DNA of 64,000 nucleotides. Origin: Echinometra lucunter (taxonomy: Eukaryota; Echinodermata; Echinoidea; Camarodonta; Echinometridae). Made by a program: the position numbers and the translations under genes. Of this stretch, positions 34,244 through 46,479 are shown piece by piece (position 1 is the first letter of the stretch; every line of letters starts with the position of its first letter). The notes beneath the pieces are model-generated. The model worked only from the letters and a program-made list of their open reading frames with translations, had not been told where the DNA came from and searched no databases. The DNA lies in assembly GCA_029962745.1 (NCBI GenBank), contig CM057162.1:12772139-12836138 (forward strand), read 5' to 3'.

Positions 34244-36385
34244 CATTATAATCTAACCCTTTCCTTTTCCATCACTTTATTTCACCTTCTCATTCTCTCT
34301 CCTCTCTCGCTCTGAAGTTGGTGGAGTTTCCTTATTCTTTCAATCTACCCTTTTCTTTTCTTTCTCTTTATCATTTTGTATACTCTGCTTATCGTCTGTA
34401 TCTCTTGCTTGTTTTAATCCCTAGATTATTTTCATTCCGTTCCGTTGTTCCTTTCTTTTGAAATATTCCCTTGATCTAAAAATGAGCATGATATGATTAT
34501 GTTACTGTTATGGTTCGTAGCAGGTGCTTCAGTCTGTTGTGAATGTAGTGAGAAAAACAAATCTGATAATGACATTTTCATATGACTATTACTAACGTTT
34601 AATTTTTCTTTATCTTTGATTCTTTGTTTTGTCTTCTTTTTTTTCTCCAGGAATCCCCAAAACACCATCTTTGATGTCAAGCGTCTGATTGGACGTCGAT
34701 TCGTCGAGAGTAGCGTGCAATCTGACATGAAACACTGGCCTTTTACTGTCATCAACAAAGGCGGCAAGCCGATGATACAGGCGGAGTACCTCGGGGAAAT
34801 CAAGACTCTCTCTCCAGAAGAAGTCAGCTCCATGGTTCTGACTAAGATGAAGGAGACAGCAGAGGCCTACCTTGGTCAGAGGATCACCGATGCTGTCATC
34901 ACTGTGCCCGCTTACTTCAACGATGCACAGCGACAGGCGACCAAAGACGCAGGCGTGATCGCAGGCCTCAATGTCCTTAGGATCATCAACGAGCCGACGG
35001 CTGCCGCCCTCGCCTACGGACTCGATAAGAAGCTGAAAGGGGAAAACCATGTTCTTATCTTCGACCTGGGTGGTGGTACTTTTGACGTCTCAATCCTTTT
35101 CATCGATGATGGACTCTTTGAAGTGATGACGACGGCTGGTGACACCCATCTTGGAGGAGAGGACTTTGACAACCGACTCGTCAAACATCTCGTTGAGGAA
35201 TTCAACCGGAAGCACAAAAAAGAACTGAAGACCAATCATAAAGCACTTTGCCGACTTCGTAACGCAGCGGAGCGTGCAAAGAGAACCCTTTCCAGCAGTG
35301 CCCAGGCCAGTATTGAAGTTGACTCTCTTTTCGAAGGGATTGACTTCTACGCCAGTGTCAGCAGAGCACGGTTCGAAGAGCTTTGCGCTGATCTCTTCAG
35401 GAAGTGTCTGGAACCAGTCGAGAGGGCTATCCTTGATGCTAAGATCGACAAGAAGAAGATTGATACTGTTCTTCTGGTCGGCGGGTCAACAAGAATCCCA
35501 AAGATCCAGAAACTTCTACAGGAGTTCCTCAACGGCAAGGAACTGAACAAGTCCATCAACCCAGATGAAGCCGTTGCCTATGGTGCGGCGGTACAAGCAG
35601 CCATCCTGTCCGGTGACAAGAGCGATGAGATCAAGGATGTTCTCCTCGTTGATGTGGCCCCTCTTTCCGTAGGCATCGAGACGGCGGGTGGTGTGATGTC
35701 AAAGATCATTGAGAGGAACACCAGAGTTCCAGTCATTGCCTCCGAGACTTTCACCACCTACTGGGATAACCAACCTGGAGTCTCAATTCAGGTTTTCGAA
35801 GGAGAGAGAGCTATGACCAAGGACAACAATCGCCTGGGCCAGTTTAAGTTGTCTGGTATCCCTCCTGCACCACGAGGCGTCCCCAAGATTAAGGTCTCTT
35901 TCGACATCGACGCTAACGGCATCATGCATGTCACCGCCAAAGATGAGTGCACGGGTCGTAGCAACGACATTACCATCACCAAAGACGGTGGGAGACTCTC
36001 GAAAGACGAGATCGAGCGCATGATCAACGATGCCGAGAAATTCAAAGCCGAAGATGATGCACAGCGTGAGCGTGTCGCCGCAAGGAACCAACTCGAGAGC
36101 TACGCTATCAGCGTCAAGTCCGCTATCAACAACTCTGCAGAGAGTAAGCTCGGTCCTGAAGACAAGCAGACCGTGATTCAGGAGGTTGACGAAGTCCTTC
36201 ATTGGCTGGACAGCAACTCCTTGGCTGACGAGGACGAGTACACCTACAAGCTGGAGGAACTACAGAAGATCTGTTCTCCCATCATGGCCAAGATGCACGA
36301 TGGTGGAGGACCTCAACAGGGGGCTGGACCACAAGGCTTTCCATCAGGAGGAGCAGGAGGATCAACAGTTGAAGAGGTAGACTAA
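32614..36385 (+). CDS. HSP70: HSP70 copy 2, two-exon, EEVD-bearing
   Basis: Join 32614-32807 and 34651-36385, giving 642 residues. The three HSP70 signatures and the catalytic Lys are present, and the tail ends STVEEVD, so TPR cochaperone binding should be intact. Exon 1 reads [20 protein letters not shown], two residues longer than the other copies. Differences from copy 1: [10 protein letters not shown] instead of [10 protein letters not shown], the nearly invariant [11 protein letters not shown] changed to [11 protein letters not shown] at the interdomain linker, and TTYWDNQPG in the substrate loop. Much of exon 2 is nearly identical to copy 1, consistent with recent duplication or gene conversion. 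The frame is fully open, so it is treated as functional. Confidence 0.96.
32808..34650 (+). other. Intron of HSP70 copy 2 (1.84 kb)
   Basis: Contains the block CGGACAGCCAAAGTTTG near 32950, the uninterrupted form of the site where copy 4 carries a large insertion. It also has a C run at 33836-33853 and a (TC)n tract at 34208-34238. No gene inside. Confidence 0.8.
34651..36385 (+). CDS. HSP70: HSP70 copy 2 exon 2
   Basis: Starts after a T-rich tract and CTCCAG acceptor with [17 protein letters not shown]. It continues open to GGSTVEEVD and TAA. Confidence 0.96.
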
Positions 36386-37400
36386 GATCCAGTGCTGATA
36401 TTCTTTGCACAAATTGAAACAGATTTTTTAAAGTCTTACATGAACGTAAACATTCATTCGTTGTATTTTCTGAAATTTTATTTGCCAAACCATGTTCCAA
36501 ACTGGAATAGACTTTTCATACACTTTTCTTCGTTTCCGAAATTTGTTTTTTCCAACTAATATTATATTCATTGTTCTGAAGTGGAGCAGAGTTTCGAAAG
36601 TCTGAGACTATAATCTTTGTTCTGGAATTTGTTTTTGCTCAACTCTATTTTTTTTAAATCTATTTTCTACTTTAAAAAGTGAATAGATATTATTTCAGTC
36701 ATTTCAGTACTAAATTCATCGGTTAGAATGTTAGAATGTTGTATTATTATTTAAGGGTCTGGTTTATTTGTTTCAGAAATAAGTTCAAGCACAAAGATGC
36801 ACTCTTACAAAATTGATACAATATTTATCAGACAGAATAGAAAGAGTCTGAAAGAGAAATCGTTAAGTTTGTAAGCCTAAGAAATATTTCTTTTGTGATT
36901 ATGTCTCTGTAAACGGCAAAATTTCTAAACATTTACCTTAAAGAAAAGTTTTGTGATATATTATATGCTATTGTCCAACCAAAGCAAAGACATTGTGTTT
37001 ATAGTTTATTTTCCATTAATATTTTTGAATGTATACGTTTGTAGATGATGATTTTTCGTAGAATATAGTAATTTAGCATTTTGTTCACAGATTACTTTCT
37101 TCTTTTTTCTTTTTTTTTTGTCTTTATGTTTAAGCCGAGGCAGGAGACGTAATAGTTTGTAAGTTGTCTTTTTTTTTCATTTGTATATGCAAATTGAAAT
37201 GTGATACATTGAAGCTCCTGCCGTGGTTAAAATTAGAATGAAAAATAAAAAGGGCATTGTCACTCCGAAAGTGTTTCTCCGCCTGGGATTATATATATAT
37301 ATATTGCTTCTTGAAGAAAGGAATAACTTTCGTTAGTGAGAACATGGTTACACCTGTATACTGTTTCATATACAAGGAGATAGTAGGCACGTGTACACAC
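36386..37400 (+). other. 3' UTR / flank of HSP70 copy 2, proximal part
   Basis: Homologous to the flank of copy 1, with T-rich stretches and a (TA)n at 37290-37303. No separate gene is seen. Confidence 0.5.
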
Positions 37401-37727
37401 CATAGGCGATGATCCCGGGTGAGGGGGGACATTCCCCCCCCCCCCTTGATTTTTCTTCTGGGGGATCGCCCCCCCCCCTCGACTTTTAAAGCTGAATGTA
37501 TATAAATATATATAAATTTAGGCCAACCACTTAAACATTTTATAAGCCGAGAATGTATTCTGATGGCAAGATCAGGCCTCTTTAATTATTTTTGCGGTTA
37601 TTTTTTTAGCTCGCTCGCATAATAACATTATTCCCCTTTCACTTCTCGAAACAGATTTGGGGCGAAGGCCTTCCGTGTTTCCACCCCCCCCCCCCCCCCC
37701 ACTCGTTACATGAAATCGCCGCCACTG
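37401..37727. mobile_element. hAT-like MITE in the 3' flank of copy 2
   Basis: Flanked by an 8-base direct repeat, GTACACAC (37393-37400) and GTACACAT (37728-37735). Ends are imperfect inverted repeats (CATAGGCGATGAT versus the complement of CAGTGGCGGCGAT). The other copies lack it at the equivalent place. It holds several C runs. Confidence 0.7.
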
Positions 37728-38319
37728 GTACACATTAATTATGTATACATCCATAGAAGTCTATTCAAAGAGAGTTTCTTTTGTTTTTCGTTATGTGTTT
37801 CTGTTAGAAAAGGTGGATAGCTGAGCTTTAAGAACATAAACAATATTATAACATCGTCATGTAAATGGAGACCTAAGTAGGCGGTCACAGAAAGAGTTTA
37901 TGAAGAAATTAGATCAATTTCTATTGTGTTTTTGCTTGAAAATGGGAAGGAAACTATGTTTAAAATAGTTATCGTGTATGTTCGTGTTTTGAAAAGAAAT
38001 CAATGTATGCATTTTTGTTTTCAAAATTGGAATGAGAAAAAGATATTAAAAAAGAGAAAAATATGGTATTATTTTGTTATAGAGCTGACATTGGATAAAA
38101 GCTTCCAAAGACAGTGTTCTCTATCTTCATGAGAATTTTTTTTAAAAAAATCATATTATCCTGTATGTTGTATATTGCTGTTTTTGTTATGGATTTTATT
38201 TTCAAAAAGCGTCAAGAGAAAAAAAAGAAGATAGAGTTGTAAGATAATTGTGTTCGGAAAGTAGTTTTATATTATGTTATTTGAAGATTATATTCACGTT
38301 GAATGCTTGCTTGATGACA

Positions 38320-38325
38320 AATAAA
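38320..38325 (+). terminator. Poly(A) signal of HSP70 copy 2
   Basis: AATAAA in the block ACAAATAAAACGATGTTC, at the same place as the second signal of copy 1. Confidence 0.5.
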
Positions 38326-38460
38326 ACGATGTTCATTAAACTCTTATTTCAGAGTATGAAGATATCTGTTGAAAAGTTGCGTGAAAATTCAAAATGATTT
38401 GGAAAGAGACTTGCGATAGTGGAGTGAAGATGTGTAGGACCAAACAAAAACAGAGACATT

Positions 38461-38598
38461 CGGAGCATTTCATGAAGAGTTTTGTCGGTGATTTTCACCG
38501 ACTAATTTGCTGTCAGCCAATCAGATGCAAGGATTTTCAGTAGCTTGTAACATTTGTCGGTGATTTTCACCGACAAAACTATTCATGAAATGCTCCCC
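38461..38598. mobile_element. Hairpin MITE, stem type B, third copy
   Basis: GGAGCATTTCATGAAGAG to ATGAAATGCTCCCC. Very close to 1771-1908. Confidence 0.8.
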
Positions 38599-39037
38599 AA
38601 GAATAATTGTATGGGTGATGAGAGAAAGAGAGAAACGAGAATGGGACAGAAAAGAGATCGAGAAAGAAAAGAAAAGAAAGAAAAAGGGGTAAAATGATGA
38701 AAAAAGAGGAAATAGTAGTGAAATGATAGTGAAAAGGAAAAGGGGGAGAAATAAAGAAGAACGTGAGGTAGAAATCGAGTGTGTATAACCTATGGGTCCC
38801 CTATGACTTTATATCGGTTACAGAAATTGCTTTCAAAATCAGATAAATTATTCCAACTTCGCACTTTTCATCACTTTCAGCCCCAACCCCGCCCCACCTC
38901 ATTTCATGCCAATTCGGACATACCTTTGTTTTCAGCATCGTATATTTTGAGCGTTCATTATCTTCAAATTGGTCGGCAGTACCACATTGTTTCATTGTCC
39001 TCTTAATACACTAGGGCTATACGTCACACGTGGAAGG

Positions 39038-39390
39038 TATATAAGGGCCCGGATGCCCCGACTGAAACAGATACAAATTATTCTAGCAATCGTCATCTCA
39101 TATTCAGGTGATCTCTTTGCAGTTTGTTGATATCTTATATTATGTTGAATCGTCGTTATGACGAATAAAAGTTTGCTACACTCGCTGCATGCCACAACGG
39201 GAATCACTTATTCAATATTCGTGCATATTAAACTGTGCGAGACTGGGACAACCCCCCCCCCCCCATGTGCCCTTAAAGCCTAGCATAAGGAAGGGGTACA
39301 CTTTAACATACTTCGTTCAGTTACTATCTGTGCACTAATGACGTCACGATGTTATGTTGATCAAGAATATTCCAGAGAACATGATTCGGA
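39038..39390 (+). promoter_or_regulatory. HSP70 copy 3 promoter: TATA-like, CRE, HSE
   Basis: TATATAAG at 39038-39045 sits just after CACGTG (E-box). A perfect TGACGTCA lies at 39339-39346, and HSE units GAATATTCCAGAGAAC with a following ATTCGGA at 39365-39390. The HSE is about 330 bases before the ATG. Whether the TATA at 39038 or an AT-rich stretch near 39410 sets the start cannot be told from sequence. Confidence 0.55.
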
Positions 39391-39717
39391 GTGTCATGCG
39401 CACAGTCAACATAATATTTTAAATTCCCAGAGAGTTGAATCGAGAGTGTAATTAGATGGGAATTCCCAATTTCACTATGTACGAAAGCCCACTATTTCTG
39501 CCCTCTATTGCGCATTGCACTGATACTGCAAAGAGTGTACGGCGCTATTGAACATGTAGTTTAGGTTGACTACATTGAAGGTTTGATAAACAATGTATGT
39601 TTTGTGAATAAACTTAGAACACGAATACAGGCAATGCGTAGATCAGCTGTCTTTGGGAATTCATGCTAAAACATTCGAGTTATTATTGAGAACGTTTTTA
39701 GCTACAGACCGAATAAA

Positions 39718-39905
39718 ATGGCGTCAGGAAAAGCACTAGCTATTGGAATCGACTTGGGTACGACCTATTCCTGCGTTGGAGTTTTCCAACATGGGAAAGT
39801 GGAGATCATTGCCAACGATCAAGGAAACCGGACCACACCCAGTTATGTAGCCTTCACAGAAAGCGAGAGGTTGATCGGAGATGCGGCTAAGAATCAAGTA
39901 GCAAA
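39718..39905 (+). CDS. HSP70: HSP70 copy 3 exon 1
   Basis: [20 protein letters not shown] through AAKNQVA. The GTAAGT donor splits a Lys codon where copies 1 and 2 have Met. A (GT)n microsatellite follows within 35 bases. Confidence 0.95.
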
Positions 39906-39945
39906 GTAAGTTGAGATTATTTTATACCCAAATAGTATGTGTGTG

Positions 39946-39990
<45 letters not shown>

Positions 39991-42900
39991 GGTGTTTTTA
40001 TAGGTCTAGGCCTATATTTTATCAAGAAAATAACTTGGCCACATTTTTTATGGAAAAAAAAAGAAATTGGCCATGTTATTTCCTGAATTTCGGACAGCCA
40101 AAGTTTGTTTTACCGTTATGCTACTAGGAATGTCCAGATATGGATTAGTGACCATTTGATTTTGCATAATGGTAAGTCGGTGTCCGAAATACTACACACA
40201 ACCTTTCAACACAGCAAACGCATAACTTCACTCACCTAATCTTGCAAATATCTGGATGTTTCTTCATAATTCTTGAATTCCTCACCTGGGGTGATCGGAT
40301 TATGAAAGTTAATTTCATTACCGGTAATTTGATGTACATATTATCACATTTGATCTAGTATCCAGTGATCATTTTTCATTTGTTCTTGCCCATGATCACA
40401 ATTTCGTATATTACAATCTGTCCCAAACCACACATATTTCGAGACACTGTTGCCTCGGTTCTTCCAGTGAAAAAATACTAAGGGTCAAAGAGGTCAGGGG
40501 TGATCGGATCCAGGATGCTGAATAAATTACCTACATGGTGATATATGATACTATAATACTGGTCAAAAACCCAGTGATCATTTTTTCTGAAAGTTTAAGA
40601 TCGAGCAGGCAGAAAATGACAATATTCGGTCAGTAATGGCAAGGTGAGTCACGTGACCAGCATGTGATAGTCTTTGTGTCTAAATCTTGGTATTAATAGA
40701 GTAGGGTTCGAACAGAATGAATTCCTATGATTTATGCTTTAACTCATAGTTCATGTACTATAGCTCTGCTACTTAATGTGTTTATATAACATAATGTTTA
40801 GAAAGTTAGGATACCCTATACCATGTCTGGGATTTTGTTTTAATTTTGCAATAGGGTCTGTGTGCTCAGATTAGACCAGAATCGACTGTTACGTGAACGA
40901 GATGAGCGAATACTACGAAAACAAAACCATTATGAATAAGAGAAAAATATGAAAACTGCTGACTTGTATACTCCGAATGCAGGAATCTACAAGTGTTTTT
41001 AAAAGAAACATTTCTACAATACTGGCTTTTCAAACACAGCGCGTTACTGTTCACACGACAACTAAACATATTGATATAAGACATTCGGAAACAACGTCCC
41101 GCTAGCTGATACGATATCGTGTGGCAGCATTCAGACGTCGTGCACTGTCAAGTTTCATGGGGAGCTTATAAATATGTACGAGTCTCTGGTTACGAACTTT
41201 GCGCGGGTTTTGCGCATTGTGTTTTTAATTTATGCGTTGGAAGCCACTGGCAAAGAATACGAAAGTATTAAAGGCCAAAAAAAGTTCCCAAACAGGTTTA
41301 CGAAAATCTCATTTATTCAAGACTAGCTATGATACTCTACCTAATTTTGACGAAATAAATGACAATTTCATCCATTTTATACCCCCCCCCCCCCGAAAAA
41401 AAAAAACACAAGGGAAACCTGAGATTCGAACCCGTGAATATATGCGCCATAAAGCGGCCAATCATTCTACCTAACGCTTTATACACTGAGCCACGAACAC
41501 ACGAGCAACTCACACTTCAAAAGTGTGCTCTGCCAGTCCTTGCTAGTCTTATTTTTAAGACATGTTTTTAACGTTTCGGTCATTGCGCTTTTACGCGTGC
41601 TAATAGGTAAACCTGTTTGGAAAAAAAAATCGCAGGCGACCAGGTCGCATCTAATAAGCGAGCCCCGATCACTAAGCCTACTGCTAAAATGGGCGAAATT
41701 TTTGAAAACATATCCTTGAAATGAGACTATCAGAGAATGCCAAGTATATGTCTAAGAGCACTGCATTTCGGCACCAGCTGGTGTGGCGCATGCATGGATG
41801 ACGACATGCATTACAATCGATTTTCATGCTGTGAAAGATCGAGTCCAGCTGCTCGCTGTTGTTGTTGTTGGTTTGTTTGGTTTTCTTTTTTTTTTTTTTT
41901 TTTTTTTTTGCTATAATAATTGACAACAATGGCGTTTATTTCGTCAGAAATTCTTAAAGTATCACAGCTATTCTTGAATGCTGTCGATGACACGAATTTC
42001 TTGGCTTGCTTGGTTACGATTTAGAACAAAAGATGCGGCCGGTTCGCAAAATTTGCGGCGCGGCCGGGACAACTGCGAAATAAGCCCCGCCCACTTACTT
42101 GCGTAAGGTAGAGATCGATGATATTAGAGAAATTCAGACTTGAATATATATATATATATATATAAATATATAATATATATTGTTCATTAACTCATCTCCA
42201 CCAAAACAAAGGATAAAAAAGGACTGGAAATCTGTCTGTCGGTCAATTGGATTCGACCACGCCTAACTGCTGGCCCGCCTCTGTGGTCTAGTGGTTAAGG
42301 CATTGGCGTTCTAAGCCAGGCATTTTTTCAACCCTAGATTCAAAATGGATGACAGCTCTAGGGAGCATTGAGAAAGCTACGCAATTATTATTCTCCGATT
42401 TTCATATCTTTCACTGTTTATATACATACATATAAACACAACAAAAAGTACCCCCCCCCCCCCCCTAATTCAAAATAGCATAACTTTTTAACAAAGACGT
42501 TTTTAGGAAAATGATTTGGCAAGGGTGTTCCTACACTTATTAACTAACTTCTGTTTGAAAATGAGACTGATCTGTCAAGTCATGCATGAGTGAGCGGACA
42601 TTAAAGGCAAAAATGTCACTTTTCAAAAGTCACAAGAGTCATTTGGGGGGGTTTGTGAAACAAGATTTTTCTGGCGTGTTTTTAAAGTGTTGTTGATGTT
42701 TTTCGAGGTTGTGCCATGGTTGAGTGACAAAGTTGCGAACGATGAAGCAAGAAATGCTGAAAATTTACTGTTTAATGCCGGAAAAAACGAAGACCTGGTA
42801 TTTTCACATAATGTGCTGACTCATGTTGGTCGATGCCAGTTTTTTCGACAAACTGAATGGATTTTGCAGATTTAGGAGGCCTGAATATCATTTTTCTCAA

Positions 42901-43313
42901 AAAACTGTGTTCAACCAACTGTGATAAACATGAAAAGTGTCAGGGATAGGCATGACTGGATCAAACAATGGAAGAATTCAAATTCGCCACAGGTTTGTTT
43001 CACAGAGCCCCAAAATGATTCTTGTGACTTTTTAAAAGTGAAATTTTTGCCTTTCATGTTTGCTCGCTCATGCATGAGTTGACGGATCAATCTCATTTTC
43101 ACACAGAAGTAAGTCAATAAGTGACGGAACACTCCTGCCAAATTATTTTGCTCAAAACTTTTTCGTTAAAAAGTTATGCTATTTTTAATTAGGGGGAGTT
43201 ACTTTTTTTGTGTTTATATATATTTACATATATACCCATATATATATATATAAAACATATATAAAGTAAGTTCAAAAGACCTTTTGCTCTTTTATATAGC
43301 CTACATGTATACA

Positions 43314-43363
<50 letters not shown>

Positions 43364-44457
43364 TTCATTCATCCATTCATCTGTTTATTTTCATTTTCAT
43401 ATAAAAGCATAATAAGCAAATAATCACCGTTGGTGGAGGTGAAGGTCAAACGATCACTTCCGAGGCGATCTTGATGAAGTTTTCTTTCCGAAGCGAAGCT
43501 GAGGAACGATAACAGAATTATTTTTTTTAATCATTTCTGGTTATTACAACGGAAAATACAGTTAGGTATTGAATTCCAAAGCAAAGGGAGATTATACTGA
43601 AAAGATTTTCCTACATACATAAATGAAAATTTGATCGATTTCTTGTGTTATAGTTGTAGATACCAAGATTCGTGGTGAACATGTTCGCAATTTTGTATCG
43701 GAGAATATTATGAAATAAAGGAACCCTTGCCGTATGATATTCGTATAAATCAAATATATTTAAGGTTTTGAATTTGATAAAGAAGTGAGCTGATTGGGCA
43801 AGGTAATGACTGTTGGTACAAATACGCAGTGCTTCTTGTAATTCAAATAAGAGGATTAGTTTTAGTTCCTCACAATTACCCCAGACACTAAACATTATGA
43901 TAAATATGGTAGCACAAGTGCTATAAAGAGAAGAGAGAATAATTTATAAGAAGTCTATTAGATTTAGACCATTTGGAAACTTTACTCAAATAAAAAAAAA
44001 TAACATTGTGTTCTACATTTGAAATGTAGCTTGGGTTGTGTATAGAAAATTGTTGTATCATCTTCATACATTGTAAATTCAAATTTGACAGATGATTTAA
44101 CTGTATCGTTTGCATATGTCAAAAATAACAAGGGACCCAGGACAGATCCTTGGGAACATTTTTACAAGAAAAGGATCTGAAGAATATTCAAAATATACAA
44201 TATTGATAACGATTATGTAAATAATTCTGAAACCAAATGAAGCGGTGCACCCCGGGTGTACCGCTACATTGGTTTCAGAGCTATTGATATAATCTTTATG
44301 AATATACTGTTTATTTTGAATATTCTTCATAATGTCGTATGAGTATAGGATATTCGAACAAAACGCAGCTCAAATCATCGGTTCGATATACCAAGCAGGC
44401 CTAAAGGCGCCGGAAGCAGGGGGAAATAGTTGGGGGGAAAATACCCCCCCCCCCCCC

Positions 44458-44509
<52 letters not shown>

Positions 44510-46479
44510 AGAAAAGGAAAGAGAACGTAGGGCAGACAGGGAATAGTTACAAAGATACATGTACGTTAAAGCTTCCGCTTTCGGCGCGGGAGGGGAAGTT
44601 TATGACTATGTTTTGTTACATTTCCCTTCCTGATATTGCGGCTTACATTGATTTGGAAACCAGTACCCTTCAAATAATATAATCGTGTTACTGCTACGGT
44701 TCATAACTGGTGTATCACTTTTTTGTGATAAGTAATAGGAAAAACAAACGATATTTTCTTTATCTTTATCTTTATCTTTATCTTTATTGCTTTTTTTTCT
44801 CCAGGAATCCCCAAAACACCATCTTTGATGCAAAGCGTCTGATTGGTCGTCGGTTCAGCGACAATAGCGTGCAGTCTGACATGAAACACTGGCCTTTTAC
44901 TGTCATAGACAAAGAAGGCAAGCCGATGATACAGGCGGCGTACATGGAAGAAACCATAACTGTCCATCCTGAAGAGATCAGCTCCATGGTTCTGACTAAG
45001 ATGAAGGAGACAGCAGAGGCCTACCTTGGTCAGAAGATCACCGATGCTGTCATCACTGTGCCCGCTTACTTCAATGATGCACAGCGACAGGCGACCAAAG
45101 ACGCAGGCGTGATCGCGGGCCTCAATGTCCTCAGAATCATCAACGAGCCGACGGCTGCCGCCCTCGCCTACGGACTCGACAAGAAGCTAAAAGGGGAAAA
45201 CATTGTCCTTATCTTTGATCTTGGTGGTGGTACATTCGACGTCTCACTGCTTTCCATCGATGATGGAATCTTTGAGGTGATGACGACGGCTGGTGACACC
45301 CATCTAGGAGGAGAGGACTTTGACAACCGAATCGTCAACCATCTCGTTGAGGAATTTAACCGGAAGCACAAGAAAGACCTGAGGACCAATCCTAGAGCCA
45401 TTCGCCGCCTTCGTACTGAAGCGGAGCGTGCAAAGAGAGCCCTCTCCAGCAATACCCAGGCCAGTATCGAAGTTGACTCCCTTTTCGAAGGGATTGACTT
45501 CTACACCAGTGTCAGCAGAGCACGGTTCGAGGATCTCTGCGCTGATCTCTTCGGGAAGTGCCTGGAACCAGTCGAGAGGGCCATCCTTGATGCCAAGATC
45601 GACAAGAAGAAGATTGATACTGTTCTTCTGGTCGGCGGGTCAACAAGAATCCCAAAGATCCAGAAACTTTTACAGGAGTTCCTCGACGGCAAGGAACTGA
45701 ACAAGTCCATCAACCCAGATGAAGCCGTTGCCTATGGTGCAGCGGTGCAAGCAGCCATTTTGTCTGGTGACAAAAGCGATGAAATCAAGGATGTTGTCCT
45801 CGTCGATGTGACCCCTCTTTCCCTAGGCATCGAGACGAAAGGTGGTGTGATGGCGGAGATCATTCACAGGAACACCAGTGTTCCAACCAAGGCATCCCAG
45901 CCTTTCACCACTTCCTCGAATAACCAAACTTCAATCTCAGTTAAGGTATGTGAAGGAGAGAGAGCTATGACCAAGGACAACAATCGTCTGGGCCAGTTTG
46001 TGTTGTCTGGCATCCCTCCTGCACAACAAGGCGTTCCCAAAATTGAGGTCACTTTCGACATCGACGCTAACGGCATCATGCACGTCACCGCCAAAGATAA
46101 GAGCACGGGTCGTAGCAACGATATCACCATCACCAACGACAGCGGGAGACTCTCGAAAGGCGAGATCGAGCGCATGATCATTGATGCCGAGAGATTCAAA
46201 GCCGCAGATGATGCACATCGTGAGCGCATCGCCGTAAAGAACCAACTCGAGATCTACGCTCTCAACGTTAAGTACGCTGTCGATGAGGCTGCTGTAGAAA
46301 ATAGGCTCGTTCCTGACGACACGCAGAGGGTGATCAAGGCCGTTGACGACGTCCTTCATTGGCTGGACAGCAACTCCTTGACTGACAAGGACGAGTACAC
46401 CTACAAGCTAAAAGAGCTCCAGAGGATCTGTTCCCCGCTCATGACCAAGATGCACGGCAGGGAGGGAACTGGACCATAA
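39718..46479 (+). CDS. HSP70: HSP70 copy 3, lacks the EEVD tail
   Basis: Join 39718-39905 and 44805-46479, giving 620 residues. The ATPase domain is intact, with all three signatures and [10 protein letters not shown]. The substrate-binding domain is diverged from copies 1 and 2 ([20 protein letters not shown] instead of the [10 protein letters not shown] type, [21 protein letters not shown]). The frame stops at MHGREGTGP. Downstream DNA still resembles the Gly-rich tail and EEVD region of copy 1, but a C-to-T change creates TAA and an extra A shifts the remainder out of frame. The protein therefore lacks the EEVD needed for HOP/CHIP-type TPR partners. The rest of the frame is open, so it may be a specialised chaperone rather than a pseudogene. 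Confidence 0.93.
39938..39987. repeat. (GT)n microsatellite
   Basis: Starts 33 bases after the donor of HSP70 copy 3 exon 1. Confidence 0.95.
41416..41505 (-). repeat. tRNA-derived SINE head
   Basis: Minus strand has a box A-like TGGCTCAGTGTATA and box B-like GGTTCGAATCTC at tRNA spacing. The copy 4 paralog (58240-58920) is split by the MITE at 58266. Confidence 0.6.
42272..42345 (+). repeat. Decayed tRNA-like SINE fragment
   Basis: GTGGTCTAGTGGTTAAGGC resembles the 5' half of a tRNA with box A. The B box region (AACCCTAGATTCAA) is degenerate, so it is not a tRNA gene. Confidence 0.45.
42430..43225. mobile_element. 0.8 kb fold-back element in copy 3 intron
   Basis: Arms (AAAAAGTA, C run, AATAGCATAACTTTTTAAC at the left; complement at 43145-43210) pair along most of the length with the centre near 42825. 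The left poly-C faces a shorter AGGGGGAG on the right. No transposase. The equivalent place in copy 4 carries the Tc1 fragment. Confidence 0.75.
44459..44505. repeat. (GA)n microsatellite
   Basis: GA repeats directly after a C run. The copy 4 equivalent is at about 61590-61630. Confidence 0.9.
44805..46479 (+). CDS. HSP70: HSP70 copy 3 exon 2
   Basis: Acceptor CTCCAG after a (TATCTT)n pyrimidine-rich tract. Starts [17 protein letters not shown] and ends at TAA 46477-46479, before the ancestral tail. Confidence 0.94.

Larger units (their letters stand above)
37736..39037. other. Distal 3' flank of copy 2 and spacer to copy 3
   Basis: Continues the paralogous 3' flank up to the AATAAA at 38320. 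Then come a hairpin MITE (38461-38598), a GA-rich stretch (38620-38760) and a block homologous to the other HSP70 5' regions. No gene seen. Confidence 0.6.
39906..44804 (+). other. Intron of HSP70 copy 3 (4.9 kb)
   Basis: Homologous in blocks to the intron of copy 4 (for example 40980-42130 with 57810-59480, and 43360-44400 with 60410-61500). It contains a GT microsatellite, SINE pieces, a fold-back element, (TA)n, a C run and a (GA)n tract (44459-44505). No second gene is seen. Confidence 0.8.
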
